64,000 nucleotides of DNA from Hemileia vastatrix. Lineage: Eukaryota; Basidiomycota; Pucciniomycetes; Pucciniales; Zaghouaniaceae. The notes beneath the pieces were generated by a model. It searched no databases. It was given only the letters and a program-made list of their open reading frames with translations, and was not told where the DNA came from. The stretch lies in NCBI GenBank assembly GCA_030280995.1, contig JASXTE010000002.1:26199683-26263682 (forward strand), given 5' to 3'. The position numbers and the translations under genes are program-made. Positions within the stretch are counted from its first letter, which is position 1, and the number at the start of each line of letters is the position of its first letter. Shown one piece after another: positions 32,403-44,564 of the stretch.

Positions 32403-34683
32403 TGTATCTGCCTGTTGCCAGGAGGTGGAGATAGATAAGATGAATCTGAAAAGATTGAATGACCATTTTTCATCTTTTCAAAATAAGAATCAGTTATCTT
32501 TTGCAACAATAAATGAGAATTTATCTAGTCTTCCAAAATTGAAAACTAGACTAACAACCATTGAGGAGAAATTGAACTCATTTTTTATTGATCAAAAGTA
32601 TTCTGAGATTTCTTTGAAGGAACAAATAGTACAGGATGCTCCAGAGTTACCTGTGACTAGTTCATCTAAAAGTAAATTAGTTCCAGAAATACATGTTGAT
32701 ACCCCTGAGTTTCCATTAAAAATTAATGATGCACCAGGTCCTTAAACAGAGGGATTAAACAATGAGATTACTGCCCAACTAGAGAAGTTACAGCTGCTCC
32801 TTACTGAGAAACAAGCTTGTACTAAGGAGACTCCTTCAAATCAAAAGAATTGGCCAAAACTTGACCAGTACCCAACATTTGATGGTGATTCTTCCTCTGA
32901 TTGGCAACAATTTATTTGCAGAATTGATAACTTAAAAAATTCTTAAAAACTCCCAGATGAGGAAGTTGTGTCCAAGTTAATTTCTTTGTTCACTAATGTT
33001 GCCCTGATGTGGTATGAATCTGTTCTCCTGGATGGGAATGACTACTCATGGGAGGATTGGAAGAAATTAATTAAAGCACAATTTGGTGGCTCCAAGTTCA
33101 GAATGGCTCAACAAAGGCAGTATGAGTAAACTAGATATAGCTCTTCTACTGATAAACCTATTGAGTTTTTAATGAAACTTGTAAAAATCTTAAGGGCAAT
33201 GGACCCAAATATGGAGTTTGATTTATGGAAGGACAGGATCCTTTATAAATTACAAATGTCTCTGAGAGACTTGATAGTGGCTAGGACTGAGCTCTCCAAA
33301 GAACCCTCTTCTTTCATTAATACTTGCAATGAGATACTTCTAAACAATAAGTATGATGCCAGAAGATTCATTCCTAGGACCCCTTTGCAGAAACCCTCCA
33401 CTTACCAACAGAAACCTCTGGAAAAGGTTGGTAAACCTTCTGCCCCTGTTGCACCAAAGAAGTATGCAAAAAACACTTGCTTCAAGTGCAACAAGCCTTG
33501 GCAGAAAGGCCATGTTTGTGACAAGAAGATAAATCTTGTAGAACAAACAGAGGAACATGCTGATGACACAGTGGTACTGGATGATACATCAAGTGATTGT
33601 GCCAGCAATATTTCATATGAATCTCAACAAGAAATCTTGATGCTGGAAGAGGATATCCATTATTTAAATACTATTGACATTGATAATAATGATTTATCTA
33701 CAGTTGAAGATGCTAAGATCATAAAGAACATTGAGGATAGCTCAATTATTATTGCCCCTCTTAAGGCACCAGTCTTGATTAATGGAACCAGCATTGAAGT
33801 TGTTCTGGATTCTGGAGCTGGAGGAAGTGTAGTTTCTGAAAGAGCACTTGCTTCAGTAGATCAAGACTATAAATCTAAACTGTTGCCTATCATTTCTGAA
33901 AATTGGAGAGGTAATGGCTCTGTTTTGTCCCCCATTGGTAAATACAAAGCCACAGTGTTTTTTTAATATAACCATGGTTTTGTAAGAGCTATTTGTGATT
34001 TTGTTGTCATGAAAAATGATAACTTGAGCAATTGGTTTATTGTAGGGAATGATATTTTAACCAAGTATGGCATAAAATTGGATCCTTCAAACCAATATTT
34101 CACAATGGGGATGAATGGGAAGAGAAAATTTAAGATTTCCTCCCCTAAAAAATTAGTAAAACCAGAATTGAACACATGTAATTCTGTGGTTCAATATAAA
34201 TGAAGATCTACAAAGGAAATGCATGCCCTTATGTCTGAAATTGACAATGCTTCTTTTGGAGAACAACTTTCTGGTGAGGATAAAGATTCCATCATTAACT
34301 TGATAAAATCTTTTCCTATGGCCTTTGCTCATGGGTCACATGAACTGGGATTAGTTAAAGAGGAAATGAAACTTTCATTGTCTTGCCCATTAACTGATAT
34401 ACCACCTAGTTAAAAGAAGAAGCCTTATCCTGCTTCTCCCACAAAGAGAAAAGATATTGAAGACAATATCTCAACCCTTTTAAAAATGAATATTATTGAA
34501 AAGGTAGTTGAAACACCTAAATATTGTGTTATCTCACCTGTCCTGATTTCTTATGAGAAAGATAAAGCCAGGTTATGTGGTGATTATAGAGAACTAAGCA
34601 CTTATACTGTTGATGATATCTACCCTTTACCTAGAATCAGCTCTATACATGCTACTTTATAGAATGCTAAATATATCAGCTGT
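32403..34683 (+). pseudogene. gag-protease-RT region of chromovirus 2, with stops
   Basis: One frame (phase of 32425) continues the Gag-Pol of chromovirus 2: WPKLDQYPTFDGDSSSDWQQ, zinc knuckle CFKCNKPWQKGHVC (about 33480), protease VVLDSGAGGSVVSE (about 33800), then RT RLCGDYRELSTYTVDD. In-frame stops occur near 32743, 32944, 33127, 33964, 34201, 34411 and 34660. Chromovirus 1 has sense codons at the matching positions, for example Tyr in SYKLPDEE and Lys in FFKYN. The mutations are of mixed type, not only C to T. Confidence 0.9.
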
Positions 34684-37317
34684 TTGGATGGTAATAAAGG
34701 ATATCACCAGGTACCTGTTGAGAAAAATTCTCAGAACTTTCTGATGATTGCCACTCATATGGGTATTTATAAGTATATTAGGATGCCATTTGGCCCTAAA
34801 AATGCCCCTTTAGTTTTCCAAAAAGTAATGGATAACACATTCCATCAAGAGATAATTGAAGGTTGGCTGATGGTTTATATTGATGATATCATTATATTCT
34901 CAAAAACATTTGAGGACCATCTTAACCACCTGTGTAAAGTATTCCAGAAAATGGATGAAATAAATATGACACTTGCTTTGAAGAAATGTAAATTTGGTTT
35001 CCATTCTTTAAAAGTTCTTGGTCATGTTGTTTCAGGCTTACAGATATGTGTTGACCAGAACAAAGTGGCAGCCATACAACAGGTGAAGGCTCCTACTACA
35101 GTGAGAGAGCTCCAAAGTTTTTTGGGAATGTGTGGATACTATAGACAGTATATTAAAAATTACCAAGTCATAGCTTTACCCCTTACCCAATTAACTAGAA
35201 AGGATGTTGCTTATGTCTGGAATAGTGAAAGACAAAGAGACTTTGACACTATGAAACACTGTTTGATGTCAGAACCAATTCTTGCTTTACCTGACTTTAA
35301 TCAACCATTTGTTTTGTACACTGATGCCAGTTTCATTGGTCTTGGTGCTGCCCTCCATCAAAAACAAGTGATAAATGATAAAGTATCAGAAGTAGTAATT
35401 TGTTATATTTCAAGAACCTTGAGAAATAGTGAATTGAAATATGGTGCTACTCAATTAGAATGTTTAGCTGTAGTGTGGGCTCTAGAGAAGCTACATTATT
35501 ACCCAGATGACCAGAAATTCGAACTTGTCACTGACTGCAGTGCAGTTAAATCCCTTTTAAACTTGAAAACACCAAACAGACATATGTTCAGATGGCAGTT
35601 GGCTGTTCAAGAATACAGAGGGAGAATGAAAATTATTCATAGTGCTGGTATTGTTCACTCAAATGTGGATATGTTATCTAGGTTACCTTTACAAAATAAT
35701 GACTCTAATCCTGCTTATGATCCTGAGGACAAAATTATTCATATACATGGGATATATGTGGTTGATATGGAGGAAGAGCTATTACAGCTTATTTTGGATT
35801 CATATGATAATGACACTGACTTGAAAAAGTTATGCACCATATTAAATGATCCAAAGAATGCTTCAATACAAGCATTAATTAAAACCCTTCCACCAAAGTA
35901 CCAAAAAGTTTTGGAAAAAGGTAAATTTTCAATTGATGAAGGATATCTATATTATAGGAGAAAGTTGAGTAATTTTATTGTTATTCCTCCTTCTATGAGA
36001 GAAATCATCTTGAAAATTTGTCATGATGACATATTAGCTGGACATTTTGATCTTGAAAAAACAATGTTCAGAATTAAGAACACTGCTTGGTGGGTTAATA
36101 TGTCTGAAGACACAAAATTATATGTTGAGTCTTGTGATTCTTGCCAAAAATCAAAAAGATTAACTGGTAAAAGAGCAGGATTAATGCAACATATTGAACC
36201 TCCTGATGCACCATGGCAGATAATAAACATGGATTTTGTAACAGGATTACCTATTGCTGGAAAAGACAGTTATAACTCTTGTTGGGTTATTGTGGATAGA
36301 TTCACTAAAATGTGTAAATTTATCCCTACTCACAAGGATGTTTCCACTAAAGAATTAGCCTTCTTATGGTGGTCTCATATGTTTAATACTGCTGGTTTTC
36401 CTAAAGCAATAATCTCTGACAGGGACCCTAAATTTACTTCTGAATTTTGGATGTCTCTGATGGATGTTTGTGGTTGTGATCTGAAACTTTCTATGGCCCA
36501 TCACCCACAGACTGATGGCTTAGCTGAAAGAATGATTCAGACTTTAGAGGACATGATAAGAAGATATTGTGCCTTTGGCCTTGAGTATAAAGATAATGAC
36601 AGATTCACTCATGATTGGGTTACATTACTTCCTGGGTTGGAATTTGCTTATAATAGCACTGTTCATTCTGTTACTCAAAGAAAGCCTTTTGAGCTCTGGC
36701 TTGGATATGTTCCAAACACTCCTGCCCAAATTCTCAATAACAAAATACCTAAATTGGATATACATCCTGGTGTAAAGTCTTTTATTCAAATGCAACAACT
36801 ATGCAGAAATCATGCTCAACAATGTATTGAAAAATCATTTGAATATGAGAAGAAGAGATGGGACAAATCCCATCAAGAATACACTTTTAAAAAGGGTGAT
36901 GAAGTGTTGATTTCTACAGTCCACTTCAACTTACAAGGTAATAACAAATTGAAAGATCCATTTGTTGGTCCATTTGTTGTCAGAAGAATGATTGGAGATA
37001 ATGCAGTTGAGGTTATTTTGTATTCTCCATATGACAGAAAACATCCTGTTTTTCCAATATCTCTTCTGAAACCTTACACATCCAATAGTGATTTATTTCC
37101 AAAAAGGAGGGGAAGACCAAAGAACACCCCAATTGAAATCACTGAAATAGCAGAAATTGAAAAAATTCTAAATGACAGAATAGTCACTGCTGAAAAAGGT
37201 ACAGAATACTTATTGAGATTCAAGAATAAATCATCTGAATATGATTCTTGGATACCTGGGAAGGAGATATCTAATCTTCCTACTCTACTAAAAAAGTATA
37301 AAAAGAAAAAATCATAG
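34684..37317 (+). CDS. RT-RNase H-integrase-chromodomain part of Pol, chromovirus 2
   Basis: An 877-residue uninterrupted stretch, in frame with the damaged upstream part, so not an independent gene. It holds LDGNKGYHQ, the RT catalytic YIDDIIIFSK and QKMDEINM (the position that is a stop in chromovirus 1). RNase H LYTDASFIGLGAALHQ, integrase NMDFVTGLP, SDRDPKFTSEFW and TDGLAERM follow. It ends with a GPF module and a C-terminal chromodomain (TEYLLRFKNKSSEYDSWIPG). Very similar to chromovirus 1 at protein level. Without the upstream part it cannot give a complete enzyme by itself. Confidence 0.88.
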   Translation: MDGNKGYHQVPVEKNSQNFLMIATHMGIYKYIRMPFGPKNAPLVFQKVMDNTFHQEIIEGWLMVYIDDIIIFSKTFEDHLNHLCKVFQKMDEINMTLALKKCKFGFHSLKVLGHVVSGLQICVDQNKVAAIQQVKAPTTVRELQSFLGMCGYYRQYIKNYQVIALPLTQLTRKDVAYVWNSERQRDFDTMKHCLMSEPILALPDFNQPFVLYTDASFIGLGAALHQKQVINDKVSEVVICYISRTLRNSELKYGATQLECLAVVWALEKLHYYPDDQKFELVTDCSAVKSLLNLKTPNRHMFRWQLAVQEYRGRMKIIHSAGIVHSNVDMLSRLPLQNNDSNPAYDPEDKIIHIHGIYVVDMEEELLQLILDSYDNDTDLKKLCTILNDPKNASIQALIKTLPPKYQKVLEKGKFSIDEGYLYYRRKLSNFIVIPPSMREIILKICHDDILAGHFDLEKTMFRIKNTAWWVNMSEDTKLYVESCDSCQKSKRLTGKRAGLMQHIEPPDAPWQIINMDFVTGLPIAGKDSYNSCWVIVDRFTKMCKFIPTHKDVSTKELAFLWWSHMFNTAGFPKAIISDRDPKFTSEFWMSLMDVCGCDLKLSMAHHPQTDGLAERMIQTLEDMIRRYCAFGLEYKDNDRFTHDWVTLLPGLEFAYNSTVHSVTQRKPFELWLGYVPNTPAQILNNKIPKLDIHPGVKSFIQMQQLCRNHAQQCIEKSFEYEKKRWDKSHQEYTFKKGDEVLISTVHFNLQGNNKLKDPFVGPFVVRRMIGDNAVEVILYSPYDRKHPVFPISLLKPYTSNSDLFPKRRGRPKNTPIEITEIAEIEKILNDRIVTAEKGTEYLLRFKNKSSEYDSWIPGKEISNLPTLLKKYKKKKS

Positions 37318-37352
37318 CATTTTTTTATTGTTTTTTTTTAAGAGTGAGGGAG

Positions 37353-38153
37353 TGTCAGCCAGGCTACTAGACTTAACCGGTAAAATAATTGATTATTTTA
37401 CTGAGTTGAAGCCACGCCCCTTCTTCTTACTAATAATTAATTATCTACTTAAGTATTACTTACAATTAACTAGTTAAAGTACAATAAGTAGTATAAATAA
37501 TTAGTGTAAATAAAATGTCCCCTACAATTTTACTCCCTAACACCGTTCTCAATAGTATAAGTCAATGGGAATAAAATTTAATAAAAAAATTATAATAAAA
37601 AAACTTTAAAGCAATTATATTACCTCAGTGAGAGATCTGGAATCCCATGAAAGTAATATATAATTAATTAATTATTGTGTAATTAATTGTGACAGTCCAA
37701 GGAACTCAAACTTTATTGCTAATAAATTTGATGCCCTTGTTGACGTACCAGTTATTTATTTCTTATGTCATATATGTACTCCTTTTTTTTTTTGTTATCC
37801 TTTTTCTCACATTCTTACAGTAGATGGTGTAAATTCCGTATATTTTATTCCCTCATGTTTTGCCTATAAAAGGCCTCTTACTTTTTGCTTTTCAAGACAT
37901 TCCTTCATCACTTACTTTTATTACTATATTTTACAATATAACACTTATTTCTATATTTTATAACATTAGTACTTACAACAGCATAATTCTAATCTATAAT
38001 CTATATTAATATTTAAATTCTACCTCTTATATTTGAGTAAAACAATCATTTTGATTAAAAAATACGTACTATTTTGTTGAGAGTCCATTTCATCCCTTAA
38101 AAACCTCGTGAAAACCTCGAACCAAGCTTCTAGACCAAAAGGACCCCTTGACA
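37353..38153 (+). repeat. 3' LTR of chromovirus 2 (LTR-B)
   Basis: 801 bases, preceded by the polypurine tract AGAGTGAGGGAG (37341-37352). TATA box at 37865-37871. Ends CCCCTTGACA, followed by the target duplication GAAAC. It lies only about 470 bases upstream of the start of the L1-domain gene, in the same orientation. Confidence 0.93.
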
Positions 38154-38246
38154 GAAACCTTCACACTTTCCTTGTGTGTGATATTGCATATTGCATATTG
38201 CATTCTTCCTCTCGACTGTTTTCTTTTCATTTCTTCCTTTCTCTCT

Positions 38247-38280
<34 letters not shown>

Positions 38281-38441
38281 CTTCTTCTTCTTCTTCTTCT
38301 TCTTCTCTATCTTTCTTTCAAATTGAGAAAAACCAAAAAGGAGCAAGATCCTCGATTTCACATTTTTCGGTAAAAAAATTTTTTATTTATTTATTTATTT
38401 TTTACCTTTCAATATCACCTTCTACATAAACGTGAACTATT

Positions 38442-38489
<48 letters not shown>

Positions 38490-38624
38490 TTATTTGTAAG
38501 TCAATCGTTTCAATTTATTTTTAAATTGATCAAGCTGTCTTACTTACTCTTCGTCTTTGTGTTTTTGTGTTTTTGTGTTTCTGTGTTTTCATTTTTTATT
38601 TTACATTTATCTCACATCAAAATA
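38154..38624 (+). promoter_or_regulatory. upstream region of the L1-domain gene
   Basis: Holds three copies of GCATATT-like units (about 38187-38205), a poly-T run (38249-38280), (CTT)n (38281-38305), a (TA)n run (about 38448-38485) and a second T-rich stretch with GTGTTTTTGTG units. Pyrimidine-rich upstream tracts are common in fungal promoters. No defined TATA element stands out from the TA run. Confidence 0.4.
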
Positions 38625-40214
38625 ATGAAACAAGAGAATAAAAAGGAACCAAATATGACCACGAAACCACTCAAAAAGGCTCCCAAAAAAAAGACTCACC
38701 ACCATCCTAACCCAACCTCATCCTCAAATATAATAATAAAAAATAAAAAAGAAACCAACCCAACAGAAACATCCAGTTCAACCAATCCAAATAATGCATC
38801 CTCTTCAGTCAAATTATCACAAAAAGAGGGGAAGAAACATTCAACCAGATTGAACTCTGAACCGACGGAAAAGGTTGGGAACTTGGCAGAAAAGGTCACA
38901 GTTGCCAAATCGGAAAAAAAAGATGAAAACAATAATTCATTACAGCAACCCGTCGTTTTACCTCTTTCTTCTTCCATGACTCCACCGCTTGTCACAGAAC
39001 AACAATCTAAAAAAGCTTTCCAGGCTTTGTACCAGTTTTTTAATCAGATTGTCAACCAAAAAAATGACGTGTTGATGACTGCAGACTCTGGGTCGAATGA
39101 AAGTACGGTTAGTCTGGTTATCTCTCTCAAGCGAATGATCTCAAGACCGAAACACAGGCCCATCCGATTGTAGGTTTTCTCTGTTAATGATATTTCATTA
39201 CATACTTATATTGCACAGAACTAAAACAGTTTTTCTCTCATTTCTTATTCTTTCTTCATGTGATAACTTAAAAAATCATAAACGTCCGCTTGATTGTCTA
39301 TAAAATGCTCTCGATTAAAATCAGGTCACTGAATCACCCTCTGCTGGATCCCAGAGAAAGCCCTGTTTGTTTGATCACAAAAAGTCCTCAACGAGAATAC
39401 AAAGATCTCTTAGCTGAAAGGAATATCGGCTTTATTTCTCGTGTTGTGTAAGCCCCAAAGTCTGTTGAATTGGATGACTTGTTGGAAAAAGTTGTTTGCA
39501 TCTACAAGCAGACAAAAAATAATAATAATAAATGCTAATTGGTGTTCAACTCACAGGGACATCACAAAACTACGAGGTAAACATGCATCCTTTGAAGCTC
39601 GGCGAATGCTTCTTCGATCTCATTCACTTTTTCTGGCTGATGATCGAATTCTCGAACAGCTTCCTGGTTTGCTTGGATCTAAATTTTTTATCAGCAATAA
39701 ATTACCGGTTCCAGTCTGTATTTCCGAACCTAAGAAAGTCAAGGCAGAGTTGGAGAGAGCGATTTCAGGAACTTGTTTAAGATTAGGAAGTGGAACGTGC
39801 ATAAATGTGAAGATTGGCGATTTGAATCGACATAGCGTCAGTGATTTAGAAGAGAATTTGAGAAAAGTGATGGAGCAATTAGGTGCACAGATACCTCTCG
39901 GAGGGTGGAACAATGTACAGGGATTGCAGGTGAAGACGGGGACGAGTGCCAGTTTGCCCCTATGGAATGCTCAGCTTGACGAAAAGGAGAAGGGACGATT
40001 CCACATGGAGAGGACAGCTGCGGAGAAAGAAGGACGGGCGAAAGCCACCAGCAAGAAAGGAGAAGAGATGAAGGTGAAGATGAAGAAGTTGGTGGGAATG
40101 GAAAGAAAGCTGAAGATGATAGGCACTTCAGAGGCGAAGCTGCAGAGAATAGAGAGAAAAATAAAGAAAATGAAGGAAATGATCAATGAAAACAGTCATG
40201 CAAATGAGGGATGA
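38625..40214 (+). CDS. ribosomal L1 domain-containing nucleolar protein (CIC1/UTP30/RSL1D1 family)
   Basis: Family members act in the nucleolus in ribosome assembly, where they bind pre-rRNA through an L1 fold. Inferred exons: 38625-39169, 39325-39447 and 39557-40214, joining in frame to 441 residues. The N terminus is Lys/Ser/Thr-rich and probably disordered. The L1 domain follows: ALYQFFNQIVNQKND, VSLVISLKRMISRPKHRPIR, LNHPLLDPRESPVCLITKSP, QREYKDLLAERNIGFISRVV, DITKLRGKHASFEARRMLLR, then LFLADDRILEQLPGLLGSKF and GTCINVKIGD. The C terminus is a Lys/Glu-rich helix. The chosen ATG is the first one after the T-rich leader; a second Met 11 residues on could also serve. Which of the yeast paralogues it equals cannot be decided here. 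Confidence 0.85.
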
Positions 40215-40796
40215 GGCAAAGATGGATGGGTTGAGTTGGTATGTTTGTGTTGTAAAGTTAACAACGTGAAAAAGTTGGGAATAGCTTAGTATAGAATCGA
40301 TTTCCTCACTTGATATGAATTGCCACTCAGGGACAAAGATGAGTGCAATTAAAAGAAGATAAATTTATGTGAAAGGATTTTGTATGCTCCAAACATTTCG
40401 TTCATTGTTCGGTATCATTGATTTTGTGAAGAGAAAATAATAATTAATAGTGTTAAATTTTGAAGTGTTGAGGATTCAAGAAATTCTGTTTTTGTGGGTC
40501 GCAAGTGGAGGAAAGGATTTATGAATATTTAGGTTGCCGGTGGATGCATATGGATTGTGGCTGATTTGGATTGAGGGCTTTTGAACATTTTTCACGCTGG
40601 ACGGCACCTGAATGGACAAGATTTGACAAGAAGTAGAAGAATTTGTCAGCAAGAATCAGACGGATCCACAAGCTCACTCACCAAGATTAAGATTCAGATT
40701 ACTCAGCGCTATCAGCAAAAATAAAATTGACTTGTCATTTTCAACCTTCACTGCCAAGCATTAAATTCCTAAATTTATTTCATTTTTCTCGTCCAA
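40215..40796. other. intergenic between the L1-domain gene and GCP2
   Basis: About 580 bases serving as 3' flank of one gene and 5' flank of the next, both on the + strand. No coding frame or repeat is seen. Confidence 0.5.
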
Positions 40797-43700
40797 ATGT
40801 CTCACTACAACAATCCACGCGCCTCTTCTCGCGCGTCTACTGCCAGGCCGGGTTCTCAGGCTTCCCTTGCAGAAACTGCTCCTCTTACCCCTCATCTCAG
40901 AGCTTCTGCTTCAGCTACAAGGTTTGGTGGACTATCTGCAAAACAGGTCCATAAAGTTGGTCATCTTTCATCCATAACAAAAATCTAACTTTCATGGCTG
41001 GAAAAATAAAGAGGCTAGGATTCATAAATAACCATGGTTTCTTGATCATCATTCTAGATTTCAACCACCATCGCTAGTGTCAGGCAATCAACTACTTCTA
41101 AATCTTCATTCCTTCCCGATCATTTGCGCGATGAGAAAGTCATTACCAAGGATTATCTTCATGAACCTTCTATTGGACGTTTAAAAGGTCTTCAAACTTA
41201 TTCATTTTATTATTATTATTATTATTATTATTTTTTCATCTCAAATTGAAACTCATTTTATTCTTTTTATTTACAGAGGCTCATTCTTCAAAAACTTTTT
41301 CACGAGCCCCTCTTAACTCTCGTCTACCTGCTTTTACTCCCCGAAAATCAAGTTTCAAAACTAAATCCGATTCCCATCACCTCAAGCAGCTCTTTGCAAG
41401 GGGAGAAAGAGATGATGATGATGATGATGTCGACGACGACGACGATGATGATGATGATGTCGAAAACGAACACACCAATGATTTTCTTAACAAGTTAAGA
41501 AGTCCAGTCAAGGAAAAAAGTCATGTCCAACGCCAAAATGGCGATAAATTGAGCCTACTGGATTTAGAGCTCCAACAAGCATTGATCATCGAAGATTTAT
41601 TGTTTGTCTTGATGGGAATCGAAGGCGATTACATTGAGTTTGACCCAAACTATTCTCCTGATGATCCTTATGAGCGACTTCAAGGAGCCCAGTTTGAAAT
41701 CACTTCACAGTTAGGTACACAAATTCCCCGTCCCCTCGTATCCGTTTTTTCTTGCTCTTCGTCCTTTCCTTATCTCGCTAGTTCTTATCTAATTACAAGC
41801 TCACCACCACGTGTTCGAGAAAGGTAGATCCTTCCTTACGTGATCTCGTTCAGCGAATCTTGCCTCTTGCCACAAGTTATACTTCAATCGATGCGTTTGT
41901 TGAAACCCGTAATCATATTGATTATGGCCTTGTCAATCATGCTCTTTGTGCTGCTATTCGAGACATTTTGCAGGTTGGGGCGAATTTATCATCTGTAAAA
42001 TATTATTCGTTTATATTCCAGCTCATATCTTCATGTTTGTTTCTGTTTGTGAGACAGGAGTACCTCACTCTTCTTGCTAAACTGGAGTATCAATTCAATT
42101 CTTCTCCTGATTTTACCTTGCAGCGCTTTTGGTTTTTCATTCATCCTACCCTTCATACTTTTGATTTGCTCCATTCTTTAACCCTGGAATTGATGGACAT
42201 ACAGCCTTCCAACTTGTTATCTGACGAAGAAGATGAGGAGGACGAAGAAGAAGATGAGGAGGATGATGATTCTGAGCAAGATGAAGGCCTGCGAGCCGTT
42301 TTAAACAACATGACCGGCATCTCTCGAAAGAAAAAGATTAAAGGCTCTAGGGATGGATTTGGCGGAAACGGCCGCATCATCAAAGGTGGACAAGTCTTAG
42401 CAATATTGGAAGATCGAGTTTTAAAAACTCTAGGCGATCCTGTCGGGTTGGAGATGTTTTCTAATTTACTATTAAGAAGCTCACAACCTTATGCTAAAAT
42501 GTTAATCAAATGGGTCAAGACTGGCTTTTTAGCTGATCCTTATGAAGAATTTATGATCAAGGAAAGTAAAAGTATCACTCGCGGCACTTTAGAGATTGAT
42601 TTTACTGATCAATATTGGGAGAAAAAATACGTTTTGAGATGTTCCACCAACAAAACAATCGGCGGATCTACTGGCCTCGAAGTAGGTTCAGCTAGGCTGA
42701 AGACTAGAGATAGTGATTCTGCTGGCGAGGTAGTCGTCCCGCTGTTTTTGGAAGGTTGGAAAATGAAAATCTTACTTGCTGGAAAGTATGTCAACGTAAT
42801 GCGAGAGTGTGGTGTAGAGACAATTGACCATTTTGAACAATCTGGTACTCGTGACCAATCAACCAATATCGTTGATCAAGCACAAGACAATCAAATCAAA
42901 ATGAACGATGATCCTTTTTATTCTTTGATTAATCAAGCCTATATTGATGCGAATCAATCTCTTCTCAATCTGCTTCTGAGATCAGAAGACTTGATCGGTC
43001 GCCTCAAATCTCTAAAACATCACTTCTTCCTTTCACAAGGTGATGCCTTCACTGCTTTTCTAGATTCAGCAACTCATGAATTATCAAAAAAAGTTAAACA
43101 CGTCAACGTCTCAAGATTGCAGAATCAATTTGATTTAGCTATTCGAAATCCTAGCAGCTCCAGTGGCAGCGACCCTTATAAAGAAGATGTCAAAGTCACA
43201 TTGGCCACTACAAGCTTGACTGATTGGTTATTGAGAATTGTTGGTGTTACTAGCACTATAGGTGGAAGTGCTGGCTCTGCAGTTCCAGGTGAAATCGGTG
43301 AGACGATGGATACCGTAGGTGCTGGACTGGCTGATTTAGCAGCTGGTGGAGATAATCTTCTAAGAGGCGGGAGTGTAAATAATACAAGTGTAGCTGGCTC
43401 CGAAATCAAAAAAGAAGGATTGAATGGTAAGTGACATTGCTTTGCTGTTTCAAAAAAAGCCACAAATATTGATGCCTCCCACCTGAACCTTTAGGGATTG
43501 ACGCTCTCCAACTTGATTACACCGTTCGCTTTCCTTTATCACTGGTGATTTCCCGAAAAACGATACTTCGATATCAACTCATCTTTCGATATTTGCTTCA
43601 TCTTAAGCACTTGGAGCAAGCTTTGACTCATTCATGGACCGAACATCTTAAATCCACCGCTTGGAAACAACCAACGCCTTATTCTAGATTTGAATCTTGG

Positions 43701-44564
43701 AAAAGAAGAATTTTTACTCTCAGGGCTAATATGCTACAATTTGTTCAACAGCTTTATAGTTTTGTTAGTACTGAAGTCTTGGAAAAAGGCTGGAGAACAT
43801 TAGAAGTCAGGCTGCCTAAAGTACGAACAGTTGATGGACTTCTGCGGGAGCATGTCGATTTCTTAGACACTTGTTTGAAGGAGTGCATGTTAACAAACGC
43901 CAAACTACTAAAGGTAAGTTGTTTGTCAAATCTCAATTTTGATGATGTTTATTCATCGCTGACTGGGGTTTATTCTGATTTCTTAACCCTACAGATTCAT
44001 CAAAAATTAACAACTGTTTGCTCAATGTTTGCTAGCTATACCTCCCACTTCACTAACTCAGCTAGTTCGTTCCGTGCTGCTTTTGATGAGGCAGAAGGCG
44101 ATTGGGATTCTATTTTGCCTGACATTCAGTCGAAGTTTCAAACTGCTGAATCTGCTGTAGCTAAATTTGAACAAAATTTTAATCATCATTCAAAAGTTCA
44201 TGTGGACATGGTGACGGTATGTTTCTTTTTTATTTGGGTTTGAACTTTCACCACTGTACATGTTAATAGTCGAGACACTAATAACGCAATTTTATGATTT
44301 CTTTACTTTCGCTAATTATTTTGTTTTCTTCGAGCAGTACTTTGCCTCCTCAGAAAATTTAGCCCGTAAGTTTTTTTTTTTTTTTTTTTTTATCTTTTAA
44401 CAATTTTTTTTATTTCTTCGAATGATTATCTTCTTTATCTGCGTAAAGAATTGACATTGAGCTTCAATTTTCTCTTTATCCAAAAAATGACTAAACAAAT
44501 TTGGTTTATAATTTTGTGTGCACATTTGAAATCGGTTGTTTTGGTTTTTATTGGCGCAATATGA
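40797..44564 (+). CDS. GCP2: gamma-tubulin complex component 2 (Spc97/Alp4 family), nine exons
   Basis: A core subunit of the gamma-tubulin small complex, which nucleates microtubules at the spindle pole body. Inferred exons: 40797-40955, 41058-41187, 41277-41714, 41828-41973, 42058-43426, 43495-43913, 43995-44216, 44338-44365 and 44449-44564, giving about 1008 residues in frame. The first donor could instead be at 40947 (50 codons). N-terminal GRIP signatures: LLFVLMGIEGDYIEF, DPSLRDLVQRILPLA, FVETRNHIDYGLVNHALCAA, EYLTLLAKLEYQ. Mid-protein: KGGQVLAILEDRV, EMFSNLLLRSSQPY, FLEGWKMKILLAGKYVNVMR. C-terminal gamma-tubulin-binding part: TVRFPLSLVISRKTILRYQL, FRYLLHLKHLE. Two acidic runs are unusual: an Asp run near 41410-41470, made by a GAT/GAC microsatellite, and EDEEDEEEDEEDDDSE at about 42222. 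The last exons are short and less certain. Confidence 0.88.

Larger units (their letters stand above)
28363..38153 (+). mobile_element. Ty3/gypsy chromovirus 2, older, with nested solo LTR
   Basis: LTRs lie at 28363-29148 and 37353-38153 and begin TGTCAGCC. GAAAC flanks the element on both sides (28358-28362 and 38154-38158). The two LTRs differ at about ten positions plus a short indel of about 13 bases, so it is older than chromovirus 1. The Gag-Pol is close to that of chromovirus 1, but it carries several stops and one frameshift, and its gag is split by a solo LTR. Its LTRs share with LTR-A little more than the first 15 bases and the TATA region. Confidence 0.95.
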
